Positions 1 to 7,800 of a stretch of 64,000 bases of DNA are shown here, piece by piece. Numbering within the stretch: the first letter of the stretch is position 1; each line of letters starts with the position of its first letter. Position numbers and translations under genes: made by a program. Under the pieces are notes generated by a model that worked only from the letters and a program-made list of their open reading frames with translations, did no database searches and was not told the origin of the DNA. This stretch comes from Acrocarpospora pleiomorpha. Its GTDB lineage: Bacteria > Actinomycetota > Actinomycetes > Streptosporangiales > Streptosporangiaceae. The DNA lies in contig NZ_BLAF01000040.1 of the NCBI RefSeq assembly GCF_009687885.1, positions 1 to 64,000 of the forward strand. Reading direction: 5' to 3'.

Positions 1-120
1 CTTTGTTTCTTACCGGGCTTCCGCCCGGCCCCGCGGTCGCCGTGGCCGTTACCGCCCACCCTTGTACTTACTGGGCTTCCGCCCGCCCTCATGGTCGCCG
101 TGGCCGTTGCCGCCCACCCG
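1..120. repeat. Two tandem copies of a ~60-bp intergenic repeat
   Basis: Bases 1-61 and 62-120 are two imperfect copies of one unit. Each has a 'GGGCTTCCGCCCG' hairpin-like core followed by 'GTCGCCGTGGCCGTT' and 'CCGCCCACCC'. The first copy may be cut by the window edge, so the array could continue to the left. The short hairpin (GGGC-TTCC-GCCC) might end transcription of the gene to the right, which reads leftwards and stops at 165. No gene is seen here. Confidence 0.7.
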
Positions 121-164
121 CTACGAGCCTCAGCTCTCACGTCCCGACGGGAAACCCGCGCTGA

Positions 165-950
165 TCATGGTGCCGTGAGCGGGGGAAACTCCGGTGGGCG
201 GCGTTCCAGGAAGCTGGCGACGCCCTCGGTGAAGTCGGGACGGCTGAATGATTCGAGCATCAGGCGTTCGGCGGCGTCGCGGGAGTCCTCCAGGCCCTTG
301 TCCCAGTCGCCCCACACCTGCCGCTTGATCACCGCCATCGACGAGGGCGAGCTGTTCGTAGCCAGGTCCCGCGCATAGGCGAGGGTCTCGGCCAGCAACT
401 GCTCGCCCGGTACGGCACGCAGCGCGAGCCCCATCCGCGCCGCCTCGACGCCGGTGAACGTCCGGCCCGACATCAGGATGTCCAGCGCCCGGGCCTGCCC
501 GATGAGCTTGGGCAGCACCCACGCCATGCCGTACTCCGCGATGAGGCCGCGGCGGGCGAAGGCGGTGGTCCACTTGGCGTCGGCCGCCGTGAAGACGAGG
601 TCGCAGACGAGCGCGTGCACCATGCCGAGCCCCGCGCAGGCGCCGTTGACGGCCGCGATGATCGGCTTGTTGATCGACACCGGATGGGTGTTCGGTCGTT
701 TGTCGGGTTCTCCGGCGTACTCACCGGTCTGGATGGCGGTGAGCGTCTGGAAGTCCGCGCCTGAGCAGAAGCCCTTGCCCGCGCCGGTGACCACGATGAC
801 CCGGACGTCGGGGTTCTGCTCGGCCTCATCCAGCAGGTCGAAGTAGCGGCGCCCCATCTCGTCGGTCCACGCGTTCAGCCGTTCCGGCCGGTTGAACGTG
901 AGCACGAGCACGCCGTCGGCCAGGTCGGTCAGCACCAGTTCCTCGGTCAT
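165..950 (-). CDS. Enoyl-CoA hydratase/isomerase (crotonase) family protein
   Basis: This 261-aa protein has the crotonase fold signatures. It contains the N-terminal 'VLVLTFNRPERLNAW' strand-turn, the oxyanion-hole segment 'GKGFCSGADFQ', and 'AAVNGACAGLGMVHAL', where the second backbone NH of the oxyanion hole lies. Family members hydrate or isomerise CoA-bound acyl chains in beta-oxidation or related pathways, and the true substrate cannot be read from sequence. The ATG at 950 is preferred because AGGGGA lies just upstream; a longer in-frame start at 1001 exists but has no ribosome site. It follows the nitric oxide synthase gene by 22 bp on the same strand and is probably cotranscribed with it. 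The length matches the family. Confidence 0.85.
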   Translation of the reverse strand: MTEELVLTDLADGVLVLTFNRPERLNAWTDEMGRRYFDLLDEAEQNPDVRVIVVTGAGKGFCSGADFQTLTAIQTGEYAGEPDKRPNTHPVSINKPIIAAVNGACAGLGMVHALVCDLVFTAADAKWTTAFARRGLIAEYGMAWVLPKLIGQARALDILMSGRTFTGVEAARMGLALRAVPGEQLLAETLAYARDLATNSSPSSMAVIKRQVWGDWDKGLEDSRDAAERLMLESFSRPDFTEGVASFLERRPPEFPPLTAP

Positions 951-972
951 GGGATCCCCTCTCAGGACCGAA

Positions 973-2136
973 TTATGTTCTATCTGTTGTCGGAGCGGCA
1001 ACAGCGGGGTGGTGGGCGAAGGCCGGCCTCAGCCGTACATCGTCGTAGTAGCGGTGGAAGACCGGAGTGAGCGCGCCCGAGAGCGGCGGCACGATCCAGG
1101 ACCAGTCGGCCGGGCAGACCCGTCCGGAGCGTTCCTCTTTCTCCAGGTGGGTCATGAAACGTCGCGCTTCGGTGTGATGGTCGGTCATGGTGACCCCCGC
1201 TTCGGCGAAGGAGTGCAGCACGGCGACGTTGAGTTCGACCAGGGCGTGATCACGCCAGAGCGTGCGCTCGTTACTGGTGTCCATGCCCAGATGGCGAGCG
1301 ATCAGCGGTAACTGGTCGTATCGGTCGGTGTCGGCGAGGTTACGCGCGCCGATCTCGGTGCCCATATACCACCCGTTGAAGGGCGCCGCGGGATAGCAGA
1401 GCCCCCCGATCTCCAGGCACATGTTGGATATCGCGGGCACGGCATGCCAGCGCAGCCCGAGCTGCGCGAACCACGGATAGTGCGGATGCGTGATCGGCAC
1501 CTCCATGATCACCTCAGCGGGCAGGGTACGGAGCTCGGTGACCCCTTTGACGTCGATCAGCAGCGGGAGCACGTCGAACCGCCCACCGGGAGGCTCCCAG
1601 CCGAGCGCCCGCGCCTGATCGGTGAAGTCGGCGTAGAGCGGATCCCCCACGATCGAGCCGTCCGGCTGGCGATGACCCGCGTACCTGATGAGCTGTTCGT
1701 TCCTGATCCTGGCCGCCCGACGCCCCGGACGGTCCGGAGCGAACACGGTGATCGTCGGACGAATCCGCCCCTTGTTCCCCGCGACGCGCAGATGCTCCAC
1801 GCACTCGTCGGTGATCCCGTCGGCGGTGTCCACATGCCGCCGATCCCTGATCCGCAGCGACTTCCAGTACAGCCGCCCGATGCACCGGCTGCTGTTCCGC
1901 CACGCCACCCGCGCCCCGAACGCCAGCTCGCCCGGCGTATGCGTGTAACTCCCGGTCCGATCGATCTCGGCGAGAGCATCCCGCAGCCTGGGCCGTATCG
2001 ACCCCGCGGCCGGATTCTCCGCATGATAAAGCCGGATGAACTCCTCCGCCGCTGCCTTATCCACCCCCTCATCCTCGTTCTGTACGGCTTTCGCGACCCT
2101 CTTCCACCACGTGCCCACGTTGAAAAACCGCCACAT
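973..2136 (-). CDS. nos: Nitric oxide synthase oxygenase (bacterial NOS)
   Basis: Bacterial NOS oxidises L-arginine to citrulline and NO using haem and a reduced pterin, borrowing electrons from cellular reductases. The heme-ligand motif is intact: 'WRNSSRCIGR', with the axial Cys near residue 85. The arginine-binding 'NGWYMGTEIGARNL' segment with its Glu is also present, as is the C-terminal aromatic 'WSWIVPPLSGALTPVF' region that forms the pterin site. No reductase domain is attached, as usual in bacteria. The ATG at 2136 gives 387 aa, close to known bacterial enzymes; an in-frame GTG at 2232 would add 32 basic, low-complexity residues. The start is the main uncertainty. The enoyl-CoA hydratase gene lies immediately downstream. 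Confidence 0.93.
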   Translation of the reverse strand: MWRFFNVGTWWKRVAKAVQNEDEGVDKAAAEEFIRLYHAENPAAGSIRPRLRDALAEIDRTGSYTHTPGELAFGARVAWRNSSRCIGRLYWKSLRIRDRRHVDTADGITDECVEHLRVAGNKGRIRPTITVFAPDRPGRRAARIRNEQLIRYAGHRQPDGSIVGDPLYADFTDQARALGWEPPGGRFDVLPLLIDVKGVTELRTLPAEVIMEVPITHPHYPWFAQLGLRWHAVPAISNMCLEIGGLCYPAAPFNGWYMGTEIGARNLADTDRYDQLPLIARHLGMDTSNERTLWRDHALVELNVAVLHSFAEAGVTMTDHHTEARRFMTHLEKEERSGRVCPADWSWIVPPLSGALTPVFHRYYDDVRLRPAFAHHPAVAAPTTDRT

Positions 2137-2277
2137 TCCACTCGCGGGCCCCCACGCCGATTCCGGGCGGCGCTGTGACCCTCTAGCGGTGGCCCTCCCC
2201 CACCACTGCGCATGTCGATCCGCGGCAGCCACGCCTTCAGGCGCAGCAGATCACATTTTCTGCCACTGTCCGATGAT

Positions 2278-2307
2278 TTGTCATCCAAATCTGTGCACGA
2301 ATGACAA
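2278..2307. promoter_or_regulatory. Inverted repeat upstream of nos and the divergent lipoprotein gene
   Basis: TTGTCAT at 2278-2284 and ATGACAA at 2301-2307 are perfect 7-bp inverted arms with a 16-bp spacer. They lie between the nos start and the divergent lipoprotein start. The symmetry and position suggest a binding site for a dimeric regulator. No regulator gene is adjacent, so its identity is unknown. Confidence 0.4.
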
Positions 2308-2382
2308 CGGAACGTTGCGAGCCTTTCCCTCCCACTACTGCGAGAATCCCTGCAGACGCGCTCAGTAGCCACAGGAGGCCCG

Positions 2383-2865
2383 ATGAACCCCATGCTCACC
2401 ATCCTCGGGCCCGCCCTGCTCCTCACCGCCGGCTGCGAAACGATCTCAATCGACCGCCTGGCCCCCACCAGCCTCCACCTCGCCACCGTCCAAACCCACC
2501 TGACCCAACAGTGGGGACTCCAGTTCGACGAAGGCCACAACCCCCACCAAAACACCCGCCACGGCAGCGTCAACCAACCCTCAGGCGGACGCCTCTCCGC
2601 TATCCTCGGCGGCCGCATCCCCGGCCAAGTCCGAACAATCTCCTGCCAGGCCTACGGCAGCCCCCCAGAAACAGCCACCGCCTTCCTCCGCGCCTGCGCC
2701 AGCCTCCCCTTCCCCAACCAACCCGCAACCGTCCTCCCCACCCCCACCTGGCCCCGCTACCACCGCACCACCCTCAACGGCATCCACTACCGCCTCACCT
2801 CAGTCCCCGAAAAATCCCTCTGGGTCCTCCGCCTATCAATGCCCGACAACTCCCCCCTCCCCTAG
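2383..2865 (+). CDS. Small putative lipoprotein of unknown function
   Basis: The protein has 160 aa. The N-terminus 'MNPMLTILGPALLLTAGC' is a short lipoprotein signal with lipobox LTAGC, predicting lipidation at Cys18 and anchoring to the outer face of the membrane. A perfect AGGAGG lies 6 nt before the ATG. The mature part is rich in Pro, Thr and Asn and holds two further Cys residues (in 'ISCQAYG' and 'LRACAS') that could form a disulphide. I do not recognise a family. It is transcribed away from nos with a shared upstream region, so co-regulation is possible but unproven. Confidence 0.75.
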   Translation: MNPMLTILGPALLLTAGCETISIDRLAPTSLHLATVQTHLTQQWGLQFDEGHNPHQNTRHGSVNQPSGGRLSAILGGRIPGQVRTISCQAYGSPPETATAFLRACASLPFPNQPATVLPTPTWPRYHRTTLNGIHYRLTSVPEKSLWVLRLSMPDNSPLP

Positions 2866-2944
2866 CCACCACCCAAAAGAAAACCCCCACAAGCAGGACA
2901 ACCATCGGGACCCGCCGAAACCAGCAACCCCTTACCCGAAAACA

Positions 2945-3130
2945 GCAACGCGCCAGCAACCTCGGCGACATGGGAGGCCGTGCCCTCACATCGGGACTCG
3001 GGGGTCGCCCCTGCGCAACGACGAGGAGACCTAGGCAAACGAGCCTCCCCAGAAGGCAACGCGCTAGCAACCTCAGGGGGCGTGGGGGGCCTGTGCCCCC
3101 CACACGGGGGGCTCGGGGGGTCGCCCCCCC
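2945..3130. repeat. Two diverged copies of a ~73-bp GC-rich repeat
   Basis: Bases 2945-3016 and 3057-3130 are related copies, each beginning 'GCAACGCGCYAGCAACCTC' and ending in a 'CTCGGGGGGTCGCCCC'-type block. The second copy holds long G and C runs able to pair (GGGGGGC with GCCCCCC). Together with the linker they fill the 329-bp gap between the lipoprotein gene and tRNA-Asn. No coding sequence with a ribosome site is seen there. Confidence 0.65.
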
Positions 3131-3142
3131 GTGTAAACGCGA

Positions 3143-3185
3143 GAAGGCCTGCGGGAGCAAGCTCCGCTTGCGACCACAGACCTTC
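3143..3185 (-). terminator. Probable terminator of tRNA-Asn
   Basis: Reading the minus strand, GAAGGTCTG (3185-3177) pairs with CAGGCCTTC (3151-3143), with one G-U pair, and encloses an inner GCAAG/CTTGC stem. It begins 9 nt past the tRNA 3' end. There is no clear U-run, as is common in high-GC actinobacteria. Confidence 0.55.
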
Positions 3186-3194
3186 GACTTCGAG

Positions 3195-3267
3195 CTCCCG
3201 CGATAGGACTCGAACCTATAACCTGCCGGTTAACAGCCGGCTGCTCTGCCGATTGAGCTACACGGGA
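3195..3267 (-). tRNA. tRNA-Asn (anticodon GTT)
   Basis: The minus strand folds into a full cloverleaf. The acceptor TCCCGTG pairs with CGCGGGA. The D-arm is GCTC/GAGC. The anticodon arm is GCCGG-CTGTTAA-CCGGC, giving anticodon GTT. The T-arm is ATAGG-TTCGAGT-CCTAT. The discriminator base is G. CCA is not encoded and must be added after transcription. Confidence 0.97.
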
Positions 3268-3433
3268 TTGCCGCCGCCTTGCGATCCGGCCTTTCGGCCT
3301 TCCTTGCGGCGCGGAACTAGATTAGCGCACTCGGGGGGTGGTCTGTCACATCCATTTGGGGACATCGGCTGAGGTTGGATAGATGCTGTTCCTGAGGGTA
3401 GGGACCGGTTAGACATGAGCCGGGAGGTGGAAG

Positions 3434-3739
3434 ATGCGGAACAAGCTGATGTTCGCCGCTGGGCTGGGTGTGGGTTATGTCCTGGGCACCCGGGCGGGTC
3501 GCGAGCGCTACGAGCAGATCAAGGGTGCGGCGCAGCGGGTGGCCGACAATCCGCGTGTTCAGGAGGCGGCGGGGCTGCTGGGGGCTCGGGTGTCGAGGGC
3601 CGCGAACGCCGCGAGGGACATGGCCGATGACAAGTTCGGCGGTCACGTTCCCTTTCGCGGCAAGTCCGAGCGCCACGAACGGGAGACGGTGACCAGCCCA
3701 ACCGGCTGGCCCGAATCCGACACCCCTCGCGTAACCTGA
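3434..3739 (+). CDS. Small membrane-associated YtxH-like protein
   Basis: This is a 101-aa protein. Its N-terminus 'MRNKLMFAAGLGVGYVLGTRAGRERYEQI' is typical of YtxH-like actinobacterial proteins: a short glycine-rich hydrophobic helix followed by a charged amphipathic helix (to about residue 67) and a disordered tail. A GGAGG lies 7 nt upstream of the ATG. The molecular function of the family is not established; members are often stress-linked. It stands alone between tRNA-Asn and a repeat array. Confidence 0.8.
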   Translation: MRNKLMFAAGLGVGYVLGTRAGRERYEQIKGAAQRVADNPRVQEAAGLLGARVSRAANAARDMADDKFGGHVPFRGKSERHERETVTSPTGWPESDTPRVT

Positions 3740-3756
3740 CCCCGATATTTCCCGAC

Positions 3757-4105
3757 TTGCCCGCAGGCCAGGATGGCGAGCCTTCGCACTCCCGTCCATC
3801 TTCCGGCCCAGGCAGGATGGCACGCCTTCGCACCTCCCGACCATCTTCCCGCCAGCCAAGGGCGAGCCGCCCTACGACCATGGTTTCGCCCACAGGGTGC
3901 CGACCCGTCAGCACTCCCGGTCATCTTTCCGCCTGCCGAAGGCGAGCCGTCAGCGCCTCACGACCATGGTTTCGCCCGCAGGTGGGAAGTCGTGAGCACC
4001 TCCCGGCCGTCTTCCGCCCGCGGAGTGGCGAGCCGTGAGCCTTGCGGCCGTCTTTCGACGCGAAAGGCGCGCCGTCGGCGTGTCGCGACCAGAGCCGCCG
4101 GTAGC
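3757..4105. repeat. Degenerate tandem array of ~40-bp units
   Basis: About eight imperfect units of 38-43 bp follow one another. Each carries a 'GGCGAGCC' box and a 'CGACCATCTTCCGCC' or 'CGACCATGGTTTCGCC' box; some alternate between the two forms, suggesting a double unit of about 80 bp. The array fills the whole 371-bp gap between two genes. Several frames are open across it only because of base composition. No gene is called. Confidence 0.6.
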
Positions 4106-4110
4106 GGGCG

Positions 4111-4581
4111 TCAGACGCCCAGGGCGCGTCTGACCTCTTCTAGTGCCTGCTCTACAGCGGCGCGGACGCCTGGGTCGGTGGGGTCGAGCTCAGGGTCGTA
4201 CACGAACTCCCACTCGACCGTGTCGCGGCCGGCGATGCGGCGGGCCACCAGTCGCACGCCGCCGCGCTCGCTGAGCCGTACATACCTGCTTGCCAGAATC
4301 GAGTTGGTGACTCGCTCTCTGATCGTCTCCGGCAGCAGGCCGGGCTCCGGGAGATCCACCCGGTGCTGCCCGCCCCCGGTCATGACGACTGTCACGCCCT
4401 CCTGGTCCCAGACGGCCCGGTCCACCTCATACCAGGGCACCCGAATCCCGCCAGGCAGGTGCAACGCCTCCAGGGTCGCGACCGCGTAGCCACCCCCAGC
4501 CGTCAGCGCATGGCTGAGCGGCCGCTCCCCATGCAAAGCGGTACGAACATCAGCGGGAAGCCGGGACCCGAAAAGACGCAT
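4111..4581 (-). CDS. Conserved actinobacterial protein of unknown function
   Basis: The product is 156 aa, acidic and apparently soluble, with alternating beta strands ('YAVATLEALHLPGGIRVPWYEVDRAVWD') and a C-terminal helix 'VRAAVEQALEEVRRALGV'. The layout resembles small PH-like or hypothetical proteins found beside sigma-factor genes in actinomycetes. I do not recognise a named domain. It lies 75 bp downstream of the sigma-factor stop, with a terminator hairpin in the gap, so it may have its own promoter. Confidence 0.7.
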   Translation of the reverse strand: MRLFGSRLPADVRTALHGERPLSHALTAGGGYAVATLEALHLPGGIRVPWYEVDRAVWDQEGVTVVMTGGGQHRVDLPEPGLLPETIRERVTNSILASRYVRLSERGGVRLVARRIAGRDTVEWEFVYDPELDPTDPGVRAAVEQALEEVRRALGV

Positions 4582-4619
4582 AAGAAGAAACTACTGGACC
4601 GGGGATCTCGAGAAGCGAA

Positions 4620-4643
4620 CGGCCGCGCCCGAAGGCGCAGCCG
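4620..4643 (-). terminator. Terminator after the sigma-factor gene
   Basis: On the minus strand CGGCTGCGCC and GGCGCGGCCG form a 10-bp stem (one G-U pair) closed by a stable TTCG tetraloop. It begins 13 nt after the sigma-factor stop codon. Confidence 0.65.
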
Positions 4644-4656
4644 CTCAGAAAACGCC

Positions 4657-5808
4657 TCAATCCAGGTAGTCCCGCAACATCTGAGCCCGCGTCGGGTGGC
4701 GGAGTTTGGCCAGGGTCTTCGATTCGATTTGACGGATTCGTTCCCGGGTTACCCCGAACTCGCGACCCACCTCTTCCAGCGTCCGCGGATGCCCGTCGGC
4801 GAGCCCGAACCGCAGCTGGATGATGCGCTGCTCCCGCTCGGACAACGTCGCCAGGATGTCGTCCAGCTGGTCCTGCAACATGATGAAAGCGGCTGCCTCG
4901 ATCGGCACCACGGCGTCCGCGTCCTCGATGAAGTCACCGAGGTCGGAGTCCTCCTCGCCGATCGGGGACTGCAGCGAGACCGGCTCCTGCGCGATGCGCT
5001 GAATCTCGATCACCCGATCGATGGGCAGGTCCATTTCCGCGGCGATCTCCTCCGGCGCGGGTTCGCGGCCGAGATCCTGGTGAAGCTGGCGCTGCACGCG
5101 GACCAATTTGTTGATCGTCTCCACCATGTGAACGGGAATTCTAATCGTTCGCGCCTGATCCGCGATCGCGCGTGTGATCGCCTGGCGAATCCACCAGGTC
5201 GCGTACGTCGAAAACTTATATCCCTTGGTGTAATCGAATTTCTCGACCGCACGGATGAGACCGAGATTGCCTTCCTGGATCAGGTCCAGGAACAACATTC
5301 CACGGCCGACATAGCGTTTCGCGATGGAGACGACGAGGCGGAGGTTGGCCTCGATCAGGCGTTGCTTGGCGCGGACGCCCTCCCAGACGAGGTCCTCGAA
5401 CTCGGGACGGGCGACCCGGATGGACGGTGTCTCGCAGAGCTTGTCCTCGGCGAAGAGGCCGGCCTCGATGGCCTTGGCGAGTTCCACCTCCTCCTCGGCC
5501 GTGAGCAGCGGCACCCGGCCGATCTCCCGCAGGTAGATGCGGACCAGGTCGCTGGTCGGGGCTCGCTTGCCGACATCCTCCTCGTCGGGCTTCGCGGTCT
5601 CCTCGTCGCCTTGCGGCTCCAGGACCTCGACCCCGTTCTCGGCGAGCATGCGCACGACGCGCTCCAGCGCGTCCGCAGGCAGCTCGGATCGGTCGAGCGC
5701 GGCGGCCACGTCGTCTACCGTGACGCTTCCGCGCTCCCTTCCCTTCACGACGAGCTCCGCCACCTGGTCTACCGATGGCGGCCCGCTTGGTAGCACCGAT
5801 GCACCCAC
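4657..5808 (-). CDS. RNA polymerase principal-type sigma factor (sigma-70 family)
   Basis: The protein carries the standard group 1/2 domains. An N-terminal region-1.1-like helical part (about residues 10-55) is followed by region 1.2 'DLVRIYLREIGRVPLL', region 2 'ANLRLVVSIAKRYVGRGM' and 'LIQEGNLGLIRAVEKFDY', and the -10 recognition helix 'STYATWWIRQAITRAI'. Region 3 contains 'PVHMVETINKL', and region 4 ends in 'TLEEVGREFGVTRERIRQIE'. At about 383 aa it lacks the long acidic N-terminus of many actinobacterial principal factors, so it may be the main factor or a close paralogue. The start is unsure: in-frame GTG at 5808 or 5796 and a TTG at 5865 are all possible, none with a strong ribosome site. 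It follows dnaG, echoing the dnaG-sigA order of other bacteria. Confidence 0.93.
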   Translation of the reverse strand: MGASVLPSGPPSVDQVAELVVKGRERGSVTVDDVAAALDRSELPADALERVVRMLAENGVEVLEPQGDEETAKPDEEDVGKRAPTSDLVRIYLREIGRVPLLTAEEEVELAKAIEAGLFAEDKLCETPSIRVARPEFEDLVWEGVRAKQRLIEANLRLVVSIAKRYVGRGMLFLDLIQEGNLGLIRAVEKFDYTKGYKFSTYATWWIRQAITRAIADQARTIRIPVHMVETINKLVRVQRQLHQDLGREPAPEEIAAEMDLPIDRVIEIQRIAQEPVSLQSPIGEEDSDLGDFIEDADAVVPIEAAAFIMLQDQLDDILATLSEREQRIIQLRFGLADGHPRTLEEVGREFGVTRERIRQIESKTLAKLRHPTRAQMLRDYLD

Positions 5809-5940
5809 GGAACACAGTCTGCGGTATAGGCACAGCAAAACGGCAGGCCTATTTTTGTCACCCAAGGTAAGACCTGCGTCATTACCGAATCGATATCAAA
5901 CCAATGTTTCGGCGCTGTGAGATCAGGAAAGTATTGTTAT

Positions 5941-7791
5941 TCACGCCCCGGCGGCGCGTTCTCTCAACACGCGTCGCTGCTGCTCCAGTGCCACCAGTTC
6001 GGCGAACATCCGGTTGTACTCCTGCTGTTCGTCGATCGGGTTGAGGCGTTGCATTCGCGATTTCAACCGGTCCAATGCGCGGCCCACGGTCACTTCCTGG
6101 AGTTTCGCCAGCACGGCGGTGCCGTATCGCCCTTCGCCGTTCACGTCGGCGCGGACCGCCTCCACGGCGAAACGGGTGATCAGCGGGCGCAGCTCCTCGG
6201 CGGCGCCGTTCAGCAGCCGCTCCACCCACTCCCTGCCGCCCGGGCCGCCTGCCGCCGTGCCGCCGACCGCGAGGATGAGCTGGTAGAGGGCGTTGTGCTC
6301 GGGTTGCGCGAAAGTCTCGGCGTCGAGCGCGTCGAACTCGGGGCCGAGCAGGGCGGGGCGCTGGACGGCCAGCTTGAGGGCTTCAGCCTCCAGCCGGGCC
6401 ATCGGGTCCATCGGCTCCTTGCGGCCGCCGGCGCGGGCGGGCCGGGCCGCGGGACGCGTCTCCGCGGGGCGGGCGGCGATCTCCTGGATGCGCTCGACCA
6501 CGAATCGTTCGTTCATGAAGCCGAGCCAGCGGTCGAGATCCACCGCGTACATCCCGCGCAGCGCGCGGTCCTTGATCGAGGCGACGACGGGGGCGGCGGC
6601 GTCCAGGGCGGAGAGTTTGCCCTCGTTGGTGTTGAGGTCGAAGCGGGAGATGACGCTGCGGATGGCGAAGGCGAACAGCGGCTCGCGGCTGGCGACCAGG
6701 TCCCGGACGGCCGCGTCGCCCTGCTTGACCCGCAGGTCGCACGGGTCGAGGCCGTCTGCCTGGACCGCGACATAGGTCTGGGTGACGAACTTCTGCTCGT
6801 CCTGGAAGGCGCGCAGCGCGGCCTTCTGCCCGGCCGAGTCGCCGTCGAAGGTGAAGATCACCTCGCCCTGGCCCTGGTCGAACAGGATGCGCCTGAGCAC
6901 CTTGATGTGGTCTTCGCCGAAGGCGGTGCCGCAGGTGGCCACGGCGGTGGGCACGCCGGCCAGGTGCAGGGCCATGACGTCGGTGTAGCCCTCGACGATG
7001 ACGGCCTGGGAACGCTTGGAGATCTCCCGTTTGGCCAGGTCGATCCCGTACAGCACGGAACTCTTGTGGTAGATCGGGCTTTCCGGGGTGTTGAGGTATT
7101 TGGGGCCGTCGTCGGCGTCCAGCAGCTTGCGGGCGCCGAAGCCGATGACGTCGCCGGTGATCTCGCGGATCGGCCAGATCAGGCGGCCGCGGAAGCGGTC
7201 GCGCGGGCCGCGCCGGCCTTCGGCGGCCAGGCCGCCGCGCAGCAGTTCCTGGCTGGTGAAGCCGCGGCCCATCAGGTGGCGGGTGAGGGCTTCCCACTCG
7301 TTGGGGGCGTAGCCGATGCCGAAGTGCTCGGCGTCGACGCGTTCGAAGCCGCGCTCGGACAGGAACCGGCGGCCGGCCGCGGCCTCGGGGGTGGACAGCT
7401 GGGAGACGTAGTATTCGGCGGCGGCGCGGTGCGCCTCGATCAGCCGGGAGCGTTCGCCCTGCTGCCGCCCGGGGACGTAGCCGCCCTGCTCGTAGCGGAG
7501 CTGGAGGCCGACCCGCTGGGCCAGCCGCTCGACCGCCTCGGCGAAGGTCAGCGCGTCGATCTTCTGGATGAAGGTGATGACGTCGCCGCCCTCGGAGCAG
7601 CCGAAGCAGAAGTACATGCCCCGCGCGGGGGTGACGTTGAACGAGGGCGACTTCTCATCGTGGAAGGGGCAGAGCCCTTTCAGGTTGCCGCCGCCCGCGT
7701 TGCGCAGTTGCACATAGTCGCCCACGACATCGGCGATCTGCGCGCGTTCGCGCACGAGCGCGATGTCCTCATCACTGATCCGGCCTGCCAC
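5941..7791 (-). CDS. dnaG: DNA primase DnaG
   Basis: DnaG makes the RNA primers for DNA replication. The CHC2 zinc finger is complete (Cys41, His44, Cys62, Cys65 in 'CPFHDEKSPSF...FCFGC'). The catalytic core follows with 'RFRGRLIWPI', the TOPRIM motifs 'VIVEGYTDVMAL' and 'FTFDGDSAGQKAALR', and a C-terminal helicase-binding helical domain. The length of 616 aa is normal. It belongs to a minus-strand series with dgt and an FAD reductase upstream and the sigma factor downstream; the gap to the M23-like gene upstream is only 9 bp. Confidence 0.97.
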   Translation of the reverse strand: MAGRISDEDIALVRERAQIADVVGDYVQLRNAGGGNLKGLCPFHDEKSPSFNVTPARGMYFCFGCSEGGDVITFIQKIDALTFAEAVERLAQRVGLQLRYEQGGYVPGRQQGERSRLIEAHRAAAEYYVSQLSTPEAAAGRRFLSERGFERVDAEHFGIGYAPNEWEALTRHLMGRGFTSQELLRGGLAAEGRRGPRDRFRGRLIWPIREITGDVIGFGARKLLDADDGPKYLNTPESPIYHKSSVLYGIDLAKREISKRSQAVIVEGYTDVMALHLAGVPTAVATCGTAFGEDHIKVLRRILFDQGQGEVIFTFDGDSAGQKAALRAFQDEQKFVTQTYVAVQADGLDPCDLRVKQGDAAVRDLVASREPLFAFAIRSVISRFDLNTNEGKLSALDAAAPVVASIKDRALRGMYAVDLDRWLGFMNERFVVERIQEIAARPAETRPAARPARAGGRKEPMDPMARLEAEALKLAVQRPALLGPEFDALDAETFAQPEHNALYQLILAVGGTAAGGPGGREWVERLLNGAAEELRPLITRFAVEAVRADVNGEGRYGTAVLAKLQEVTVGRALDRLKSRMQRLNPIDEQQEYNRMFAELVALEQQRRVLRERAAGA

Positions 7792-7800
7792 GTCGCGAGT

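Noticed and set aside
3057..3130. G/C-run palindromes considered as a replication origin or attachment site
   Set aside because: There are no DnaA boxes, no integrase and no duplication of the tRNA end; they are better described as GC-rich repeats.
2301..3206. A 301-codon plus-strand frame overlapping the lipoprotein gene
   Set aside because: It is a Pro/Arg/His low-complexity frame running into the tRNA; the lipoprotein frame has the ribosome site and signal peptide.
3195..3267. tRNA-Asn as the attachment site of an integrated element
   Set aside because: I found no second copy of the tRNA 3' end in the window and no integrase or excisionase gene.
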